A stretch of DNA of 64,000 nucleotides, from positions 1 through 64,000 of the forward strand of contig NZ_WODA01000023.1 of NCBI RefSeq assembly GCF_009729855.1, in the 5' to 3' direction. The position numbers and the translations under genes were made by a program. The notes below the pieces were generated by a model. The model saw only the letters and a program-made list of their open reading frames with translations. It did not search any database and was not told the origin of the DNA. Shown here in pieces: positions 41,358 to 50,818 of the stretch; the stretch's first letter is position 1; the number at the start of each line of letters is the position of its first letter. The DNA comes from Agromyces luteolus (GTDB taxonomy: Bacteria; Actinomycetota; Actinomycetes; Actinomycetales; Microbacteriaceae).

Positions 41358-42989
41358 GTGGTCACCGTGCGAGAAGCGACGTTCCAACTGTTCCGCGATC
41401 TGGGCCTGACGACCGTGTTCGGCAACCCGGGCTCGACGGAGGAGACCTTCCTGAAGGACTTCCCGTCGGACTTCACCTACGTGCAGACGCTCGCCGAGGC
41501 CGCAGCCGTCGGTGCGGCCGACGGCTTCGTGCAGGCGACGCGCGTGCCGGCGCTCGTCAACGTGCACACGTCGGCGGGCCTCAGCAACGGGATGTCGAAC
41601 ATCCTGACGGCGTTCATGAACCGCACGCCGCTCATCGTGACGGCGGGCAACCAGACGCGCGACATGCTGCTGATGGAGCCGTGGCTCACGAACATCGAGC
41701 CGTCGGTGCTGCCCAAGCCGTGGGTGAAGTGGAGCTACGAACCGGTGCGCGCCGGCGACGTGCCGGCCGCGTTCATGCGCGCCTACGCGGTCGCGACGCA
41801 GCCGCCGCAGGGTCCCGTCTTCCTCTCGATCCCGTTGGACGACTGGGATCGCGAGGCCGACGGTCCAGCGGTCGTCCGCCGGGTCGCGAACCGGATCGCG
41901 CCCGACCCTGCGCGCATCGCGGAATTCGCCGTGCGCCTGTCGTCGGCGACGCATCCGGCCCTGATCCTCGGCGCCTCGATCGCCCGCGAACAGGGGTGGG
42001 ACCAGGCGGTCACGCTCGCCGAACGGCTGAACGCCACGGTCTGGGCGGCACCGGCCTCGGAGCGCGCGCCGTTCCCCGAGCACCATCCGCTGTACGCGGG
42101 CGGCCTGCCGTTCGCGATCGGCCCGCTCGCCGAGAAGCTGGCAGGGCACGACGTCGCGATCGTCATCGGCGCGCCCGTCTTCCGCTACTACCCGTACGTC
42201 GCGGGCCACTACCTGCCCGACGGCCTCCACCTGCTGCACGTCTCCGACGACCCGGCTGAGACCGCGAAGGCCCCGGTCGGCGACAGCCTGCTCGGCGACC
42301 CCCTGCTCACGATGCAGGCGCTCACCGAGATCATCGAGGCCCGCCCGGCACCCATGCGCACCGTCGAGACGCAGCCGCACCGGATGGCCCCGACCCCGGT
42401 CTCCGCGGACGCCGAGCAGGCGGCGCCCGAGGGCGTGCTCACCCCGCTCCAGCTGTTCCGCACCCTGCGCGACGCGACCCCGCCCGACACCGTCCTCGTC
42501 GAGGAGTCGCCGTCGAACCTCGCCGAGCTGCACGCCGCGTGGCCCATCGAGGTGCCCGACACGTTCTTCACGTTCGCCTCCGGCAGCCTGGGCTGGAACC
42601 TGCCGGCCTCGGTCGGCATCGCGATCGCGGAGCGCACGACGGGCCGGAACCGCCCGGTGCTCGCCGTGATGGGCGACGGTTCGCTGCAGTACTCGATCCA
42701 GGCGCTCTGGACCGCGGCGCAGCACGACGCGCACCTGATCGTCGTCGTGCCGCGCAACGGCGAGTACGCGATCCTCAAGTCCTTCGCCGAGCTCGAGGAG
42801 ACGCCCGGCGTGCCGGGCCTCGACATCCCCGGGCTCGACATCGTCTCGCTCGCGAAGGGCTACGGATGCCGCGGCGTCGAGGCCGACTCGGAGGACGCGG
42901 TGCGCTCGGCCATCGCGCACGCGCTCCAGCACCGCGGCCCCTCCGTCATCGTCGTGCCGGTGACGCCGACGGTGCCCTCGCTGCTCTAG
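41358..42989 (+). CDS. mdlC: Benzoylformate decarboxylase-like ThDP enzyme
   Basis: The 543-residue thiamine-diphosphate enzyme aligns with benzoylformate decarboxylase: FGNPGSTEETFLKDFPSDF (Ser26), LVNVHTSAG (His70), VKWSYEPV, and the ThDP motif from MGDGSLQYSIQALW to RNGEYAIL. The position that is catalytic His281 in the Pseudomonas putida enzyme (after Phe-Arg-Tyr) is Tyr278 here, so the preferred 2-oxo acid may differ. No mandelate genes lie nearby. GTG 41358 follows gggggcgagg. Confidence 0.85.
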   Translation: MVTVREATFQLFRDLGLTTVFGNPGSTEETFLKDFPSDFTYVQTLAEAAAVGAADGFVQATRVPALVNVHTSAGLSNGMSNILTAFMNRTPLIVTAGNQTRDMLLMEPWLTNIEPSVLPKPWVKWSYEPVRAGDVPAAFMRAYAVATQPPQGPVFLSIPLDDWDREADGPAVVRRVANRIAPDPARIAEFAVRLSSATHPALILGASIAREQGWDQAVTLAERLNATVWAAPASERAPFPEHHPLYAGGLPFAIGPLAEKLAGHDVAIVIGAPVFRYYPYVAGHYLPDGLHLLHVSDDPAETAKAPVGDSLLGDPLLTMQALTEIIEARPAPMRTVETQPHRMAPTPVSADAEQAAPEGVLTPLQLFRTLRDATPPDTVLVEESPSNLAELHAAWPIEVPDTFFTFASGSLGWNLPASVGIAIAERTTGRNRPVLAVMGDGSLQYSIQALWTAAQHDAHLIVVVPRNGEYAILKSFAELEETPGVPGLDIPGLDIVSLAKGYGCRGVEADSEDAVRSAIAHALQHRGPSVIVVPVTPTVPSLL

Positions 42990-43001
42990 CCCGCCGGGGC
43001 G

Positions 43002-44051
43002 TCAGCCTGCGGCAGCCGGCGCCGCCGGCACGGCGGTGCTGTCGCGCACGACCAGGCTCGTCGCGAGATCCATGCGCGGCGTCGGTGCGCCCGGGTCGAG
43101 CGGCTCCTCGGCGAGGCGGATGGCGAGGCGCGCCGCCTCCTCGCCCATGCGCCGCAGCGGCTGGTGGACGGTCGTGAGCTTCGGTGTGAGCCAGCGCGCG
43201 AGCGGGATGTCGTCGTAGCCGACGACCGAGAGGTCCTCGGGCACGCGGATACCGCGCTCGCGCGCCGCCTCGAGCACGCCGAGCGCCTGCATGTCGCTGC
43301 CGGCGAAGATCGCGGTGGGGCGGTCGTCGCGATCGAGCAGCTCGCGGGCGCGGTCGCGCCCTCCGGAGACGTGGAAGTCGCCGAACCGGATCCAGTCCTC
43401 GTCGATCGGGAGCCCGGCGGAGTTCATCGCCGACCGGTAGCCGTCGATGCGCGCGAGCGAGCACATCATGTCGGCCGGGCCCGTGATCGCGGCGATGCGC
43501 CGGTGGCCGAGCTCGATGAGGTGCCGCGTCGCGGCGAGCCCGCCCGACCAGTTCGCGGAGCCGACGGACGGCACGTCCGGCGAGGGGTCGCCCGCCGGGT
43601 CGACGATGACGAACGGGATGGCCCGCGAGTGGAGCTGCTCGTGGTACTCGGGCGCCAGGTCGCTGAACACGAGCACGACGCCGACCGGGCGCCGGCGCAT
43701 GACGCCCTCGACCCAGTCGGGGTCGGGCGAGTGCCGGGTGCCGCTCACCGTCAGCACCACGGAGAGCCCGTGCTGCTTGGCGACCGACTCGACGCCGTCG
43801 ATGACCTCCATCGACCAGATCGGGTCGAGCTCGTGGAAGACGAGCTCGAGGAGTTCGGCGCGCGCCTCCGACCGGCCGCCGCCCCGACGCCGGTACCCGC
43901 GGTCGGCGAGGACCTGCTCGACGCGCGCGCGGGTCGCGGCCGCGACATCCGACCGGCCGTTCAGGACCTTCGAGATCGTCGCGAGCGAGACGCCCGCCTC
44001 CGACGCGATGTCGGCGAGCGTGACGCGCTCCGGCGCGGCATCCGTTGTCAT
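43002..44051 (-). CDS. LacI-family transcriptional regulator
   Basis: The 349-residue regulator has an N-terminal LacI helix-turn-helix (VTLADIASEAGVSLATISKVLNG) and a periplasmic-binding-protein-like sensor domain ending RRMGEEAARLAIRLAEEP. It is convergent with the ThDP enzyme gene and lies just downstream of the alpha-xylosidase gene on the same strand. Its own promoter contains a perfect inverted repeat, so it is probably autoregulated. Sugar-linked control of the adjacent xyloside operon is plausible. Confidence 0.9.
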   Translation of the reverse strand: MTTDAAPERVTLADIASEAGVSLATISKVLNGRSDVAAATRARVEQVLADRGYRRRGGGRSEARAELLELVFHELDPIWSMEVIDGVESVAKQHGLSVVLTVSGTRHSPDPDWVEGVMRRRPVGVVLVFSDLAPEYHEQLHSRAIPFVIVDPAGDPSPDVPSVGSANWSGGLAATRHLIELGHRRIAAITGPADMMCSLARIDGYRSAMNSAGLPIDEDWIRFGDFHVSGGRDRARELLDRDDRPTAIFAGSDMQALGVLEAARERGIRVPEDLSVVGYDDIPLARWLTPKLTTVHQPLRRMGEEAARLAIRLAEEPLDPGAPTPRMDLATSLVVRDSTAVPAAPAAAG

Positions 44052-44073
44052 GTTTCGATTCTAGCGTCGAAAC
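44052..44073. promoter_or_regulatory. Autoregulatory operator of the LacI regulator (predicted)
   Basis: GTTTCGA-N8-TCGAAAC is a perfect inverted repeat directly abutting the ATG at 44051. It covers the minus-strand -10 box TAGAAT (44063-44058), which ends 6 nt before the ATG. The gene is thus likely leaderless, and repressor binding would block the promoter. Confidence 0.65.
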
Positions 44074-44086
44074 TTACGGAGCGCAC

Positions 44087-46234
44087 TCAGCCGCGCACGA
44101 CGTCCGGCGTCCCGTCCTCGTCGACCACCGGGACCACCGCGCCGCCGCGGATCCACAGCGGCACCGTGTCGAACCCGTGCCGCTCCCGCCGCCAGGCGCC
44201 GCCCTCGACGCGCTCGCGCGTGAACCAGTTCGTCCACGTGCCCGCCGGCAGGTAGTACTCGACGTCGCCCGACGCCGAGAACACCGGCGCAACGAGCAGG
44301 TCGGGTCCGAGCAGGTACTGCCGGTCGAGGTACGCGACAGCGGGGTCGCCGGGGAACGCCAGCTGCATCGGCCGCATGATCGGCGTGCCCATGCGGTGCG
44401 CCTCCTCGCCGGCCGCGACCAGGTAGGGCCGGAGCGACGCCTTGAGCTTCGCGAACGTGCGCGCGACCTCGACGGCCGACTGGCCGGGCGCCTCCTCGCC
44501 GTCGTCGAACGCCCACGGCACCCGGTAGCTCGTCGATCCGTGCAGCCGCGAGTGGCTCGAGAGCAGGCCGAACGCGAGCCAGCGCTTGAACACCGCCGCG
44601 TCGGGGCTGCCCTCGAACCCGCCGATGTCGTGGCTCCAGTAGCCGAAGCCGCTGAGCGCGAGCGAGAGCCCGCCGCGCAGGCTCTCGGCCATCGAGGTGA
44701 ACGTCGAGGAGTTGTCGCCGCCCCAGTGCACCGGCATCGACTGGCCGCCGGCCGTCGCCGACCTGGCGAACAGCACCGCCTCGCCCGCCCCCCGCTCCGC
44801 CTCGAGCACCTCGAACACGGCGCGGTTGTAGAGGTCGGTGTAGCGGTGGTGCATCGCCTCGGGGTCGCTGCCGTCGTGCCAGACCACGTCGATGGGGATC
44901 CGCTCGCCGAAGTCGGTCTTGATGGCGTCGACGCCCTGCGCGATGAGCCCGCGCAGGTGCTCCTGGAACCAGCGCGTCGCGTCGGGGTTCGTGAAGTCGA
45001 CGAGCGCCATGCCGGCCTGCCAGAGGTCCCACTGCCACACCGAGCCATCCGCACGTCGAACGAGGTAGCCGCGCTCGAGCCCCTCGCGGAACAGCTGCGA
45101 GCGCTGCGCGATGTAGGGGTTCAGCCAGGCGCTGACCCGCAGCCCGCGCGAGTGGAGCCGAGCGAGCATGCCCTCGGGGTCGGGGAAGACCGCCGGGTCC
45201 CACTGGAAGTCGGTCCAGTGGAACTCGCGCATCCAGAAGCAGTCGAAGTGGAACACCTCGAGCGGGATGTCGCGATCGGCCATGCCGTCGATGAACGCGT
45301 TGACGGTCGCCTCGTCGTAGTCGGTCGTGAAGCTCGTCGACAGCCAGAGGCCGTAGGACCAGTCGGGCACGCGCGCGGGGCGGCCGGTGAGCCTGGTGTA
45401 CCGATCGAGCACCTCGGCCGGCGTCGGGCCGGCGATGACGACGTACTCCAGGCACTCCCCCGCGACCGAGAACTGCACCTGCTCGACGGCCTCCGAGCCG
45501 ACCTCGAACGACACGTGCCCCGCGTGGTTCACGAGCACGCCGTAGCCGCGGTTCGTGAGGTAGAACGGCACGTTCTTGTACGCCTGCTCGCTCGACGTCC
45601 CGCCGTCGGCGTTCCAGATGTCGACCGTCTGCCCGTTCTTCACGAGCGGCCCGAACCGCTCGCCGAGCCCGTAGACCAGCTCGCCGACGCCGAGCGAGAG
45701 CTGGGTGTGCAGGTAGGCGGATGCCTCGGCGAGCCCCGTCGTCGTGATGCCGGTCACGCCCGTCGGCTCGGCCGCGACCGGCGCCCCGGGCGCGAGCTTC
45801 AGGTAGCCGACGGACTTGTGGCCGCTCGTGGTGAGCGGCGACCCGGCGGCATCCTCGAACGTCAGCTCCCAGGGGGCGCCGCGGCGGATGCGGGCGCGCA
45901 GTGGACCCGCGTCGACCACCCCGCCGTCGTCGTCGACCGAGATCGCGGCGCGGTACGCGTCATCCGTCGCCAGGTCGAACCCGACGTCGCGCGGCGTTCC
46001 GCAGTGGTGCTCGACCCGCACGCGGATGACGCCCTCGGCGAGGCTCGCGAGCGAGACCGTGAGCATCGGCCGGTTGAGCGTGTCGCCGCGTGCGGCGATC
46101 ACACGCGTGGGCGCCCAGACGACCAGCTCGTCGCGGCCGTCGGCCCCGCGCTCGACCGCGAGGTCGCGCGCCTCCTGCGCGTACAGCGCCTCGACGCCGG
46201 GGCGGACGTGCCAGAACCCGTCGGTGAACTTCAT
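44087..46234 (-). CDS. yicI: GH31 alpha-xylosidase
   Basis: The 715-residue cytoplasmic glycosidase has an N-terminal beta-sandwich and a GH31 barrel. The nucleophile Asp441 lies in IKTDFGERI and the acid/base Asp507 in GGDNSS. The HFDCFWMREFHW stretch (329-340) is diagnostic of YicI-type alpha-xylosidases, which cut terminal alpha-xylose from xyloglucan oligosaccharides such as isoprimeverose. It follows the permease with a TAATG overlap and ends the importer operon. Released xylose would enter the xylA/xylB pathway encoded about 5 kb away. Confidence 0.92.
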   Translation of the reverse strand: MKFTDGFWHVRPGVEALYAQEARDLAVERGADGRDELVVWAPTRVIAARGDTLNRPMLTVSLASLAEGVIRVRVEHHCGTPRDVGFDLATDDAYRAAISVDDDGGVVDAGPLRARIRRGAPWELTFEDAAGSPLTTSGHKSVGYLKLAPGAPVAAEPTGVTGITTTGLAEASAYLHTQLSLGVGELVYGLGERFGPLVKNGQTVDIWNADGGTSSEQAYKNVPFYLTNRGYGVLVNHAGHVSFEVGSEAVEQVQFSVAGECLEYVVIAGPTPAEVLDRYTRLTGRPARVPDWSYGLWLSTSFTTDYDEATVNAFIDGMADRDIPLEVFHFDCFWMREFHWTDFQWDPAVFPDPEGMLARLHSRGLRVSAWLNPYIAQRSQLFREGLERGYLVRRADGSVWQWDLWQAGMALVDFTNPDATRWFQEHLRGLIAQGVDAIKTDFGERIPIDVVWHDGSDPEAMHHRYTDLYNRAVFEVLEAERGAGEAVLFARSATAGGQSMPVHWGGDNSSTFTSMAESLRGGLSLALSGFGYWSHDIGGFEGSPDAAVFKRWLAFGLLSSHSRLHGSTSYRVPWAFDDGEEAPGQSAVEVARTFAKLKASLRPYLVAAGEEAHRMGTPIMRPMQLAFPGDPAVAYLDRQYLLGPDLLVAPVFSASGDVEYYLPAGTWTNWFTRERVEGGAWRRERHGFDTVPLWIRGGAVVPVVDEDGTPDVVRG

Positions 46235-47184
46235 TACTTGACCGCTCCTGCCGTGATGCCGCGCGTGAGGGTGCGCTGGAAGATGAGGAAGAAGACGAGC
46301 GTCGGGATGAGCCCGAGCAGGGCCGACGCGCTCGTCGTGGTGACGTCCATCAGCCGGTCGCCCTGGAGCACCGTGATCGCCACGGGCACCGTCTGCGTCG
46401 CATTCGACACGAGGAACGTCAGCGGGATCAGGAACTCGTTCCAGGTCCAGATGAAGAAGAAGATGAGCAGCACCGACAGCGTCGGCCGCGAGATCGGGTA
46501 GACCACGCGCCAGAGGATCTGCCAGCGCGAGGCGCCGTCGAGCGAGGCCGCCTCGAGCAGCTCCCTCGGGAACGTCGAGTAGACGGACGCGAGCAGGTAG
46601 GTGCCGAACGCCGACTGGATGACGGTGAAGATGATGATGACCGCCCACTGGCTGTCGTACAGCCCCGCCTCCTTGAACATGAAGTAGAGCGGGTAGAGCA
46701 GCACCTCCTGCGGCAGCATGTTCGCCAGCAGGATGAGCACGACGATCCAGAGCCGGCCCTTCACGCGACCGATGCCGAGCGCGAACGCGTTGAACATCGA
46801 GATGAGCACCGCGAAGACCGCGACGAGGCCGGAGATGAAGACCGAGTTCCACAGCTTCTCGGGGAAGTTCACGCGTTCCCAGAACGCGACGATGCCATCG
46901 AAGTAGAACTCGGTCGGCAGGGTCAGCGGACCCGACGTGTTGTAGTCGGCCGGCGACTTGAACGAGTTGACCAGGATCAGCAGGAACGGGACGGCGATGA
47001 AGAAGCCGAGCACGACCGCGACGGCGAGCACGAGCCAGTCGCCCGGCTTGCGCTTGTTCGGGCCGCCGGGGCGGCGCGAGCGGATGGCTCGGCGCGGGCG
47101 CTCCGCGTCGGGCTCGGGCGCGGCATCCGTCGGCAGTTCGACGTCGCGGCGCTCGGGGTCGAGCTCCTCGATGATGGCGCTCAT
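46234..47184 (-). CDS. Sugar ABC transporter permease (MalG type)
   Basis: The 316-residue permease has a charged N-terminus of about 45 residues, six helices and the EAA loop RELLEAASLDGASRWQILWRVVYPI. It partners the upstream permease. The start overlaps that gene's stop by ATGA, and its own TAA overlaps the alpha-xylosidase ATG. Confidence 0.93.
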   Translation of the reverse strand: MSAIIEELDPERRDVELPTDAAPEPDAERPRRAIRSRRPGGPNKRKPGDWLVLAVAVVLGFFIAVPFLLILVNSFKSPADYNTSGPLTLPTEFYFDGIVAFWERVNFPEKLWNSVFISGLVAVFAVLISMFNAFALGIGRVKGRLWIVVLILLANMLPQEVLLYPLYFMFKEAGLYDSQWAVIIIFTVIQSAFGTYLLASVYSTFPRELLEAASLDGASRWQILWRVVYPISRPTLSVLLIFFFIWTWNEFLIPLTFLVSNATQTVPVAITVLQGDRLMDVTTTSASALLGLIPTLVFFLIFQRTLTRGITAGAVK

Positions 47185-48188
47185 CGCTCGGCCTCCTTCT
47201 TCTCCATGCGGTGCTGGGCGAGGATGAACAGCACGCTGACCGCGGCGATCACGACCGTGAGCGCGGTCGCGATGGTCGCGCCGTAGCCGACCTGCTGCGA
47301 CTGGAAGAACTCGCTGTACGCGTAGTAGGCGGGGACGATCGTCGACGTGCCCGGCCCGCCGCCGGTCAGGGCGTAGACCGGGCCGAACACCTTGAGCGCC
47401 GCGATCGTGCAGGTCAGGGTGACGACGAAGATCTCGGGGCGGATCATGCCGAGCGTGATCGCGCGGAACCGCTGGAACCAGTTCGCGCCGTCGAGCTCGG
47501 CGGCCTCGTACAGCTCGGGGTCGACGCGCTGGAGCGCGGCCATGAAGATGACGATCGGGTAGCCGAGCTGGACCCAGACCATGATGACCATGAGGCTCGG
47601 CAGGGCGGTATCGGGGCTGCCCAGCCAGTTGTGGGCGAGGTCGCCGAGGCCGATCGCCTCGAGCACCTGGTTGAGCGCGCCGTTCTGCGGCCGGAGGATC
47701 CAGCCGATCACGATGGCCGCGATCACGGCGGGCAGGATCTGGGGCAGGTAGTACGTCGCGCGCAGGAAGCTCGCGAGCTTCCCGCCGAACTTGCGCCCGA
47801 TGAGGTCGAACAGCATCGCGGCGAGCAGGAGTCCGAGGAGCGTCGGCACGATGACCATCGCGAGGATCATCGCGATCGAGTTGCCGAAGCTCGTCCAGAA
47901 GACGCGGTCGCCCATGAGCTCGACCCAGTTCTCGAGGCCGATCCACTCGGGCGGGCGGATGCCGCGGTACTCCGTGAACGTGAGGTAGACGTTCCAGACG
48001 AGGGGGACGACGACGATCACGGCGAGGAGCGCGAGCCCCGGCACGAGGTAGAGCCAGTAGGTGCTCCGGCGAGCGCCGGGGATGAGGCCGTCCTCGGGCC
48101 CCGCGGGGCTGCGGCGCGACCTGCGGCCGCCGCCGGCGGCATCCGTCGCCTCGATCGTCGTCGCGGCCCTGGTGTCGAGGGCTGACAT
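47181..48188 (-). CDS. Sugar ABC transporter permease (MalF type)
   Basis: The 335-residue six-helix permease has the EAA motif DPELYEAAELDGANWFQRFRAITLGM. It is separated from the binding-protein gene by 108 bp that hold a perfect 12-bp hairpin, probably lowering permease expression relative to the binding protein. ATG 48188 is preceded by ggaagga, a good ribosome binding site. Confidence 0.92.
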   Translation of the reverse strand: MSALDTRAATTIEATDAAGGGRRSRRSPAGPEDGLIPGARRSTYWLYLVPGLALLAVIVVVPLVWNVYLTFTEYRGIRPPEWIGLENWVELMGDRVFWTSFGNSIAMILAMVIVPTLLGLLLAAMLFDLIGRKFGGKLASFLRATYYLPQILPAVIAAIVIGWILRPQNGALNQVLEAIGLGDLAHNWLGSPDTALPSLMVIMVWVQLGYPIVIFMAALQRVDPELYEAAELDGANWFQRFRAITLGMIRPEIFVVTLTCTIAALKVFGPVYALTGGGPGTSTIVPAYYAYSEFFQSQQVGYGATIATALTVVIAAVSVLFILAQHRMEKKEAER

Positions 48189-48254
48189 GGGTGGTTCCTT
48201 CCGGTGGTCCGGGCGGGCCGCGCTGCGGCCCGGGTGGGGCGTGGCCCCGAGGGG

Positions 48255-48290
48255 CGGATGCCGCGGCGCACGCACTCGCCGCGGCATCCG
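48255..48290 (-). terminator. Intercistronic hairpin after the binding-protein gene
   Basis: CGGATGCCGCGG (48255-48266) and CCGCGGCATCCG (48279-48290) are perfect inverted arms around 12 nt. It begins 7 bp after the binding-protein stop and carries no T-tract, so it probably acts by partial termination or by protecting the upstream mRNA. Confidence 0.6.
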
Positions 48291-48296
48291 AGCCGG

Positions 48297-49589
48297 TCAG
48301 CCGACGATGTCGTCGACGCCCGACTGGTACTGCTCGCCGAGCTGCTGCTGCACCTCGGACGGGGACTTCGTGCCGTTCACGAGCTCCTGGAGCCCGGCGT
48401 TCAGCTCGTCGTAGAACGTCGGCGTGGGCCAGTCGGGGTAGAACGAGATGCCGTCCATCTCGTTCAGCGCGTTGAAGTTCGCGATGAGCTCCTGGGACTT
48501 CTCGTCGGTGATGTCGGCCTCCTCGGCGGCGACGGGCACGCCGCCGTTGTTGCCGAGCAGCGCCTGGATCTCGGGGCGCATCGTGATGTCGATGAACTCG
48601 TACGCGAGCTCCTTGTTCTGCGCCCGCTCGGGGACGACCCACATGTTGCCCGCGGAACCGGGCGAGAGCTCGGCCTCGGGGAAGAGGAACGTGCCCCACT
48701 CGAAGTCGGTGATCTCGTTCACGAAGCGGCCGTACCACCAGCTGCCCGAGTAGAAGATCGGGGCGTCGCCGCTGATGAAGCTCACGCCGGCGTCCTCGGC
48801 CTTGAGGCCGGAGGCATCCGTCGAGATGTAGCCCGCGTCGACCCAGTCCTTCACGGTCTCGGTGGCGTAGGAGATCTCGTCGCCCGACCAGTCGATCGGG
48901 TTCTCGTAGAGCTGGTAGTCGTTCACGAACTGCCGGTCGGCCTCGCCGAGGGCGAGCTGGTACCAGAGCTGGCCGAGCGGGTACTCGGCGGCCGATTCGG
49001 CGAGCGGCGTCGTGCCCTGGTCGGCGAAGGCCTGGAGCACGTCCTCGAACTCGGCGAAGGTCGTCGGCACCTCGACGCCCGCCTCGGCGAACGCGTCCTT
49101 GTTGTAGTAGACCTGCACGAACTCGCCGTAGTTCGGCACGCCGTACCAGCTGCCCGAGCCCATGATGCCGTTCTCGTCGTACTTCGCCGTCGTCTGCAGG
49201 GCGGGCGCGAGCTGGTCGCCCCAGCCGTACTCGTCGACGACGTCGTCGAGCGGCGTGAGCAGGCCCTCGCTCGAGAGCAGGCCCGCGGTCGCGTTGCCCT
49301 TGTTGTACTCGAGGAGGTCGGGCGCCTCGTCGGAGTTCAGGACCTGGCTGGCGGTCGAGCGGATCTGCTCGAAGCTCTTCTCCTCGAACTCGACGGTGGC
49401 GCCGGTCTCCTCCTCGAAGACCTCGATCGCCTCGGCCCAGGCGATGCCCATGGCCGAGTCGGCGCCCTCGTAGTGCCAGAGGCGGAGGGTGTTCTCGTCG
49501 CCGCCGGCGTCGCTGCCGGAGCAGCCGCTGAGGGCGAGGGCCGCGACGGCGACCGAGGCCGCGACGGCGAGGGTTCTGGTGTGCTTCAT
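48297..49589 (-). CDS. Sugar ABC transporter substrate-binding lipoprotein
   Basis: The 430-residue binding protein has a signal peptide with lipobox LSGC (Cys22), then a family-1 solute-binding domain (NTLRLWHYEGADSAMG, EAPDLLEYNKGNAT, WYGVPNYGEFVQVYYNK). Its operon encodes two permeases and an alpha-xylosidase, so xyloglucan-derived or alpha-xylosyl oligosaccharides are the likely ligand. A TCGAAGCGCTTCGA operator lies about 100 bp upstream of the start. Confidence 0.92.
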   Translation of the reverse strand: MKHTRTLAVAASVAVAALALSGCSGSDAGGDENTLRLWHYEGADSAMGIAWAEAIEVFEEETGATVEFEEKSFEQIRSTASQVLNSDEAPDLLEYNKGNATAGLLSSEGLLTPLDDVVDEYGWGDQLAPALQTTAKYDENGIMGSGSWYGVPNYGEFVQVYYNKDAFAEAGVEVPTTFAEFEDVLQAFADQGTTPLAESAAEYPLGQLWYQLALGEADRQFVNDYQLYENPIDWSGDEISYATETVKDWVDAGYISTDASGLKAEDAGVSFISGDAPIFYSGSWWYGRFVNEITDFEWGTFLFPEAELSPGSAGNMWVVPERAQNKELAYEFIDITMRPEIQALLGNNGGVPVAAEEADITDEKSQELIANFNALNEMDGISFYPDWPTPTFYDELNAGLQELVNGTKSPSEVQQQLGEQYQSGVDDIVG

Positions 49590-49687
49590 TGCTACCTCTC
49601 CTGGTGTGGGTGGTGCGGTTCCCGGCGGGGGTGGCGGGTGCCGGGGATATTCGGTGGTGGTGGTGTCGGGTCGGGTCGGGCGAGTTG

Positions 49688-49701
49688 TCGAAGCGCTTCG
49701 A
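49688..49701. promoter_or_regulatory. LacI-type operator before the xyloside importer operon
   Basis: TCGAAGCGCTTCGA is a perfect 14-bp palindrome, located between the divergently read-through lacI end and the importer operon. Near-identical sites lie at 50778 and 50819, so the LacI protein encoded at 49740-50762 is the natural candidate to bind all three. Confidence 0.75.
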
Positions 49702-49739
49702 TGACGGGCGAACGGATGCCGCGTGGCCGCGGTGGTCCG

Positions 49740-50762
49740 TCAGTCCGACGCGCCTCCGGGCGGCGCGGTCGAGCCGTGCGCCCGGTACTCGGGGGCGATC
49801 AGGTGGACGGCCGCCGGGACCTCGCCGCCGTCGACCATGCGCATGGCGAGCTCGACCGCGAGCTCGCACGACGCGCTCGGCACGAGCGGGACGGAGTCGA
49901 TCGGCGGGTGGAAGGCGGAGGTGTCGAAGGTCGCCCCCACGGAGACGACCGACACCTCCTCGGGCACGCGACGGCCGAGCGTCGCGAGTTCGTCGAGTGC
50001 GACGGCGTGGCTCGTGTCGTCGCAGTGCAGCACGAGCGCGGTCGCACCGGCCTCGACGAGGTCGCGGACGGCCTCGCGGACCGGCGCGCGGCGCGGGCCG
50101 TCGGACTCGGGCAGGACGGTCGTGCAGTCCAGCCCCCGCTCGGCGGCCCGGGCCTCGAGCCCCCGCCGCACGCGCGGTGGGAAGTTCGACTTCTCGTACG
50201 CGGTCGGCGGGTGCCCGACGAATCCGATCGAACGGTGGCCGAGGTCGGCCAGCCGGTCGACGGCGAGCGCCGCGGCGGCCTCGAAGTCGAGGTCGACGCA
50301 GACGAGGCCCTCGTGGTCGTCGGGCACGCCGATGAACACGGTGGGCAGCGCGATGCGCCGGGCCAGGTCGACGCGCTCGTCGTCGGGAGCGACGTCGAGC
50401 ACGAGCACGCCGTCGGCGAGCCCGCTCGAGGCGACCCTGCGCATGCCGGCCGACGCCTCCTCCTCGGTGAGGAGCAGGATGTCGTACTCGTACCTGCGCG
50501 CCGCGATGGAGGTCGCGAGCACGAACGCCATGTGCGCGGGCGCGTGGGTGTCGGCCCGGAACGGCTCGGTGAGCGCGAAGATCTGCGTGCGGCGGCCGGC
50601 GAGCATGCGAGCACCGGCGTTCGGCCGGTAGTCGAGCTCGCGCGCCGCCTCCTCGATGCGACGCCGGGTGTCGGGCGAGATCGAACGCTTGCCGCTCAGC
50701 GCGTACGACACGGTGCTGATGGACACGCCGGCGGCCTGGGCCACCTCGTGGATCTTCGCCAT
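49740..50762 (-). CDS. xylR: LacI-family regulator of xylose/xyloside genes
   Basis: The 340-residue regulator has a helix-turn-helix at the N-terminus ([38 protein letters not shown]) and a sensor domain with [14 protein letters not shown]. It is flanked by the operators it probably binds: two in the lacI-xylA spacer and one before the importer operon. The gene name is an inference from context, since xylR is used for several unrelated regulators. It probably responds to xylose or an imported xyloside. Confidence 0.85.
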   Translation of the reverse strand: MAKIHEVAQAAGVSISTVSYALSGKRSISPDTRRRIEEAARELDYRPNAGARMLAGRRTQIFALTEPFRADTHAPAHMAFVLATSIAARRYEYDILLLTEEEASAGMRRVASSGLADGVLVLDVAPDDERVDLARRIALPTVFIGVPDDHEGLVCVDLDFEAAAALAVDRLADLGHRSIGFVGHPPTAYEKSNFPPRVRRGLEARAAERGLDCTTVLPESDGPRRAPVREAVRDLVEAGATALVLHCDDTSHAVALDELATLGRRVPEEVSVVSVGATFDTSAFHPPIDSVPLVPSASCELAVELAMRMVDGGEVPAAVHLIAPEYRAHGSTAPPGGASD

Positions 50763-50777
50763 GTCGACTCCATCGTC

Positions 50778-50791
50778 TCGAAGCGTTTCGA
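50778..50791. promoter_or_regulatory. LacI operator O1 in the lacI-xylA spacer
   Basis: TCGAAGCGTTTCGA differs from the perfect palindrome at 49688 by one base. It lies 15 bp upstream of the lacI start codon, downstream of that gene's predicted promoter. Confidence 0.7.
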
Positions 50792-50818
50792 CTGATTGCG
50801 AGGGACTCTACGCAGGTG

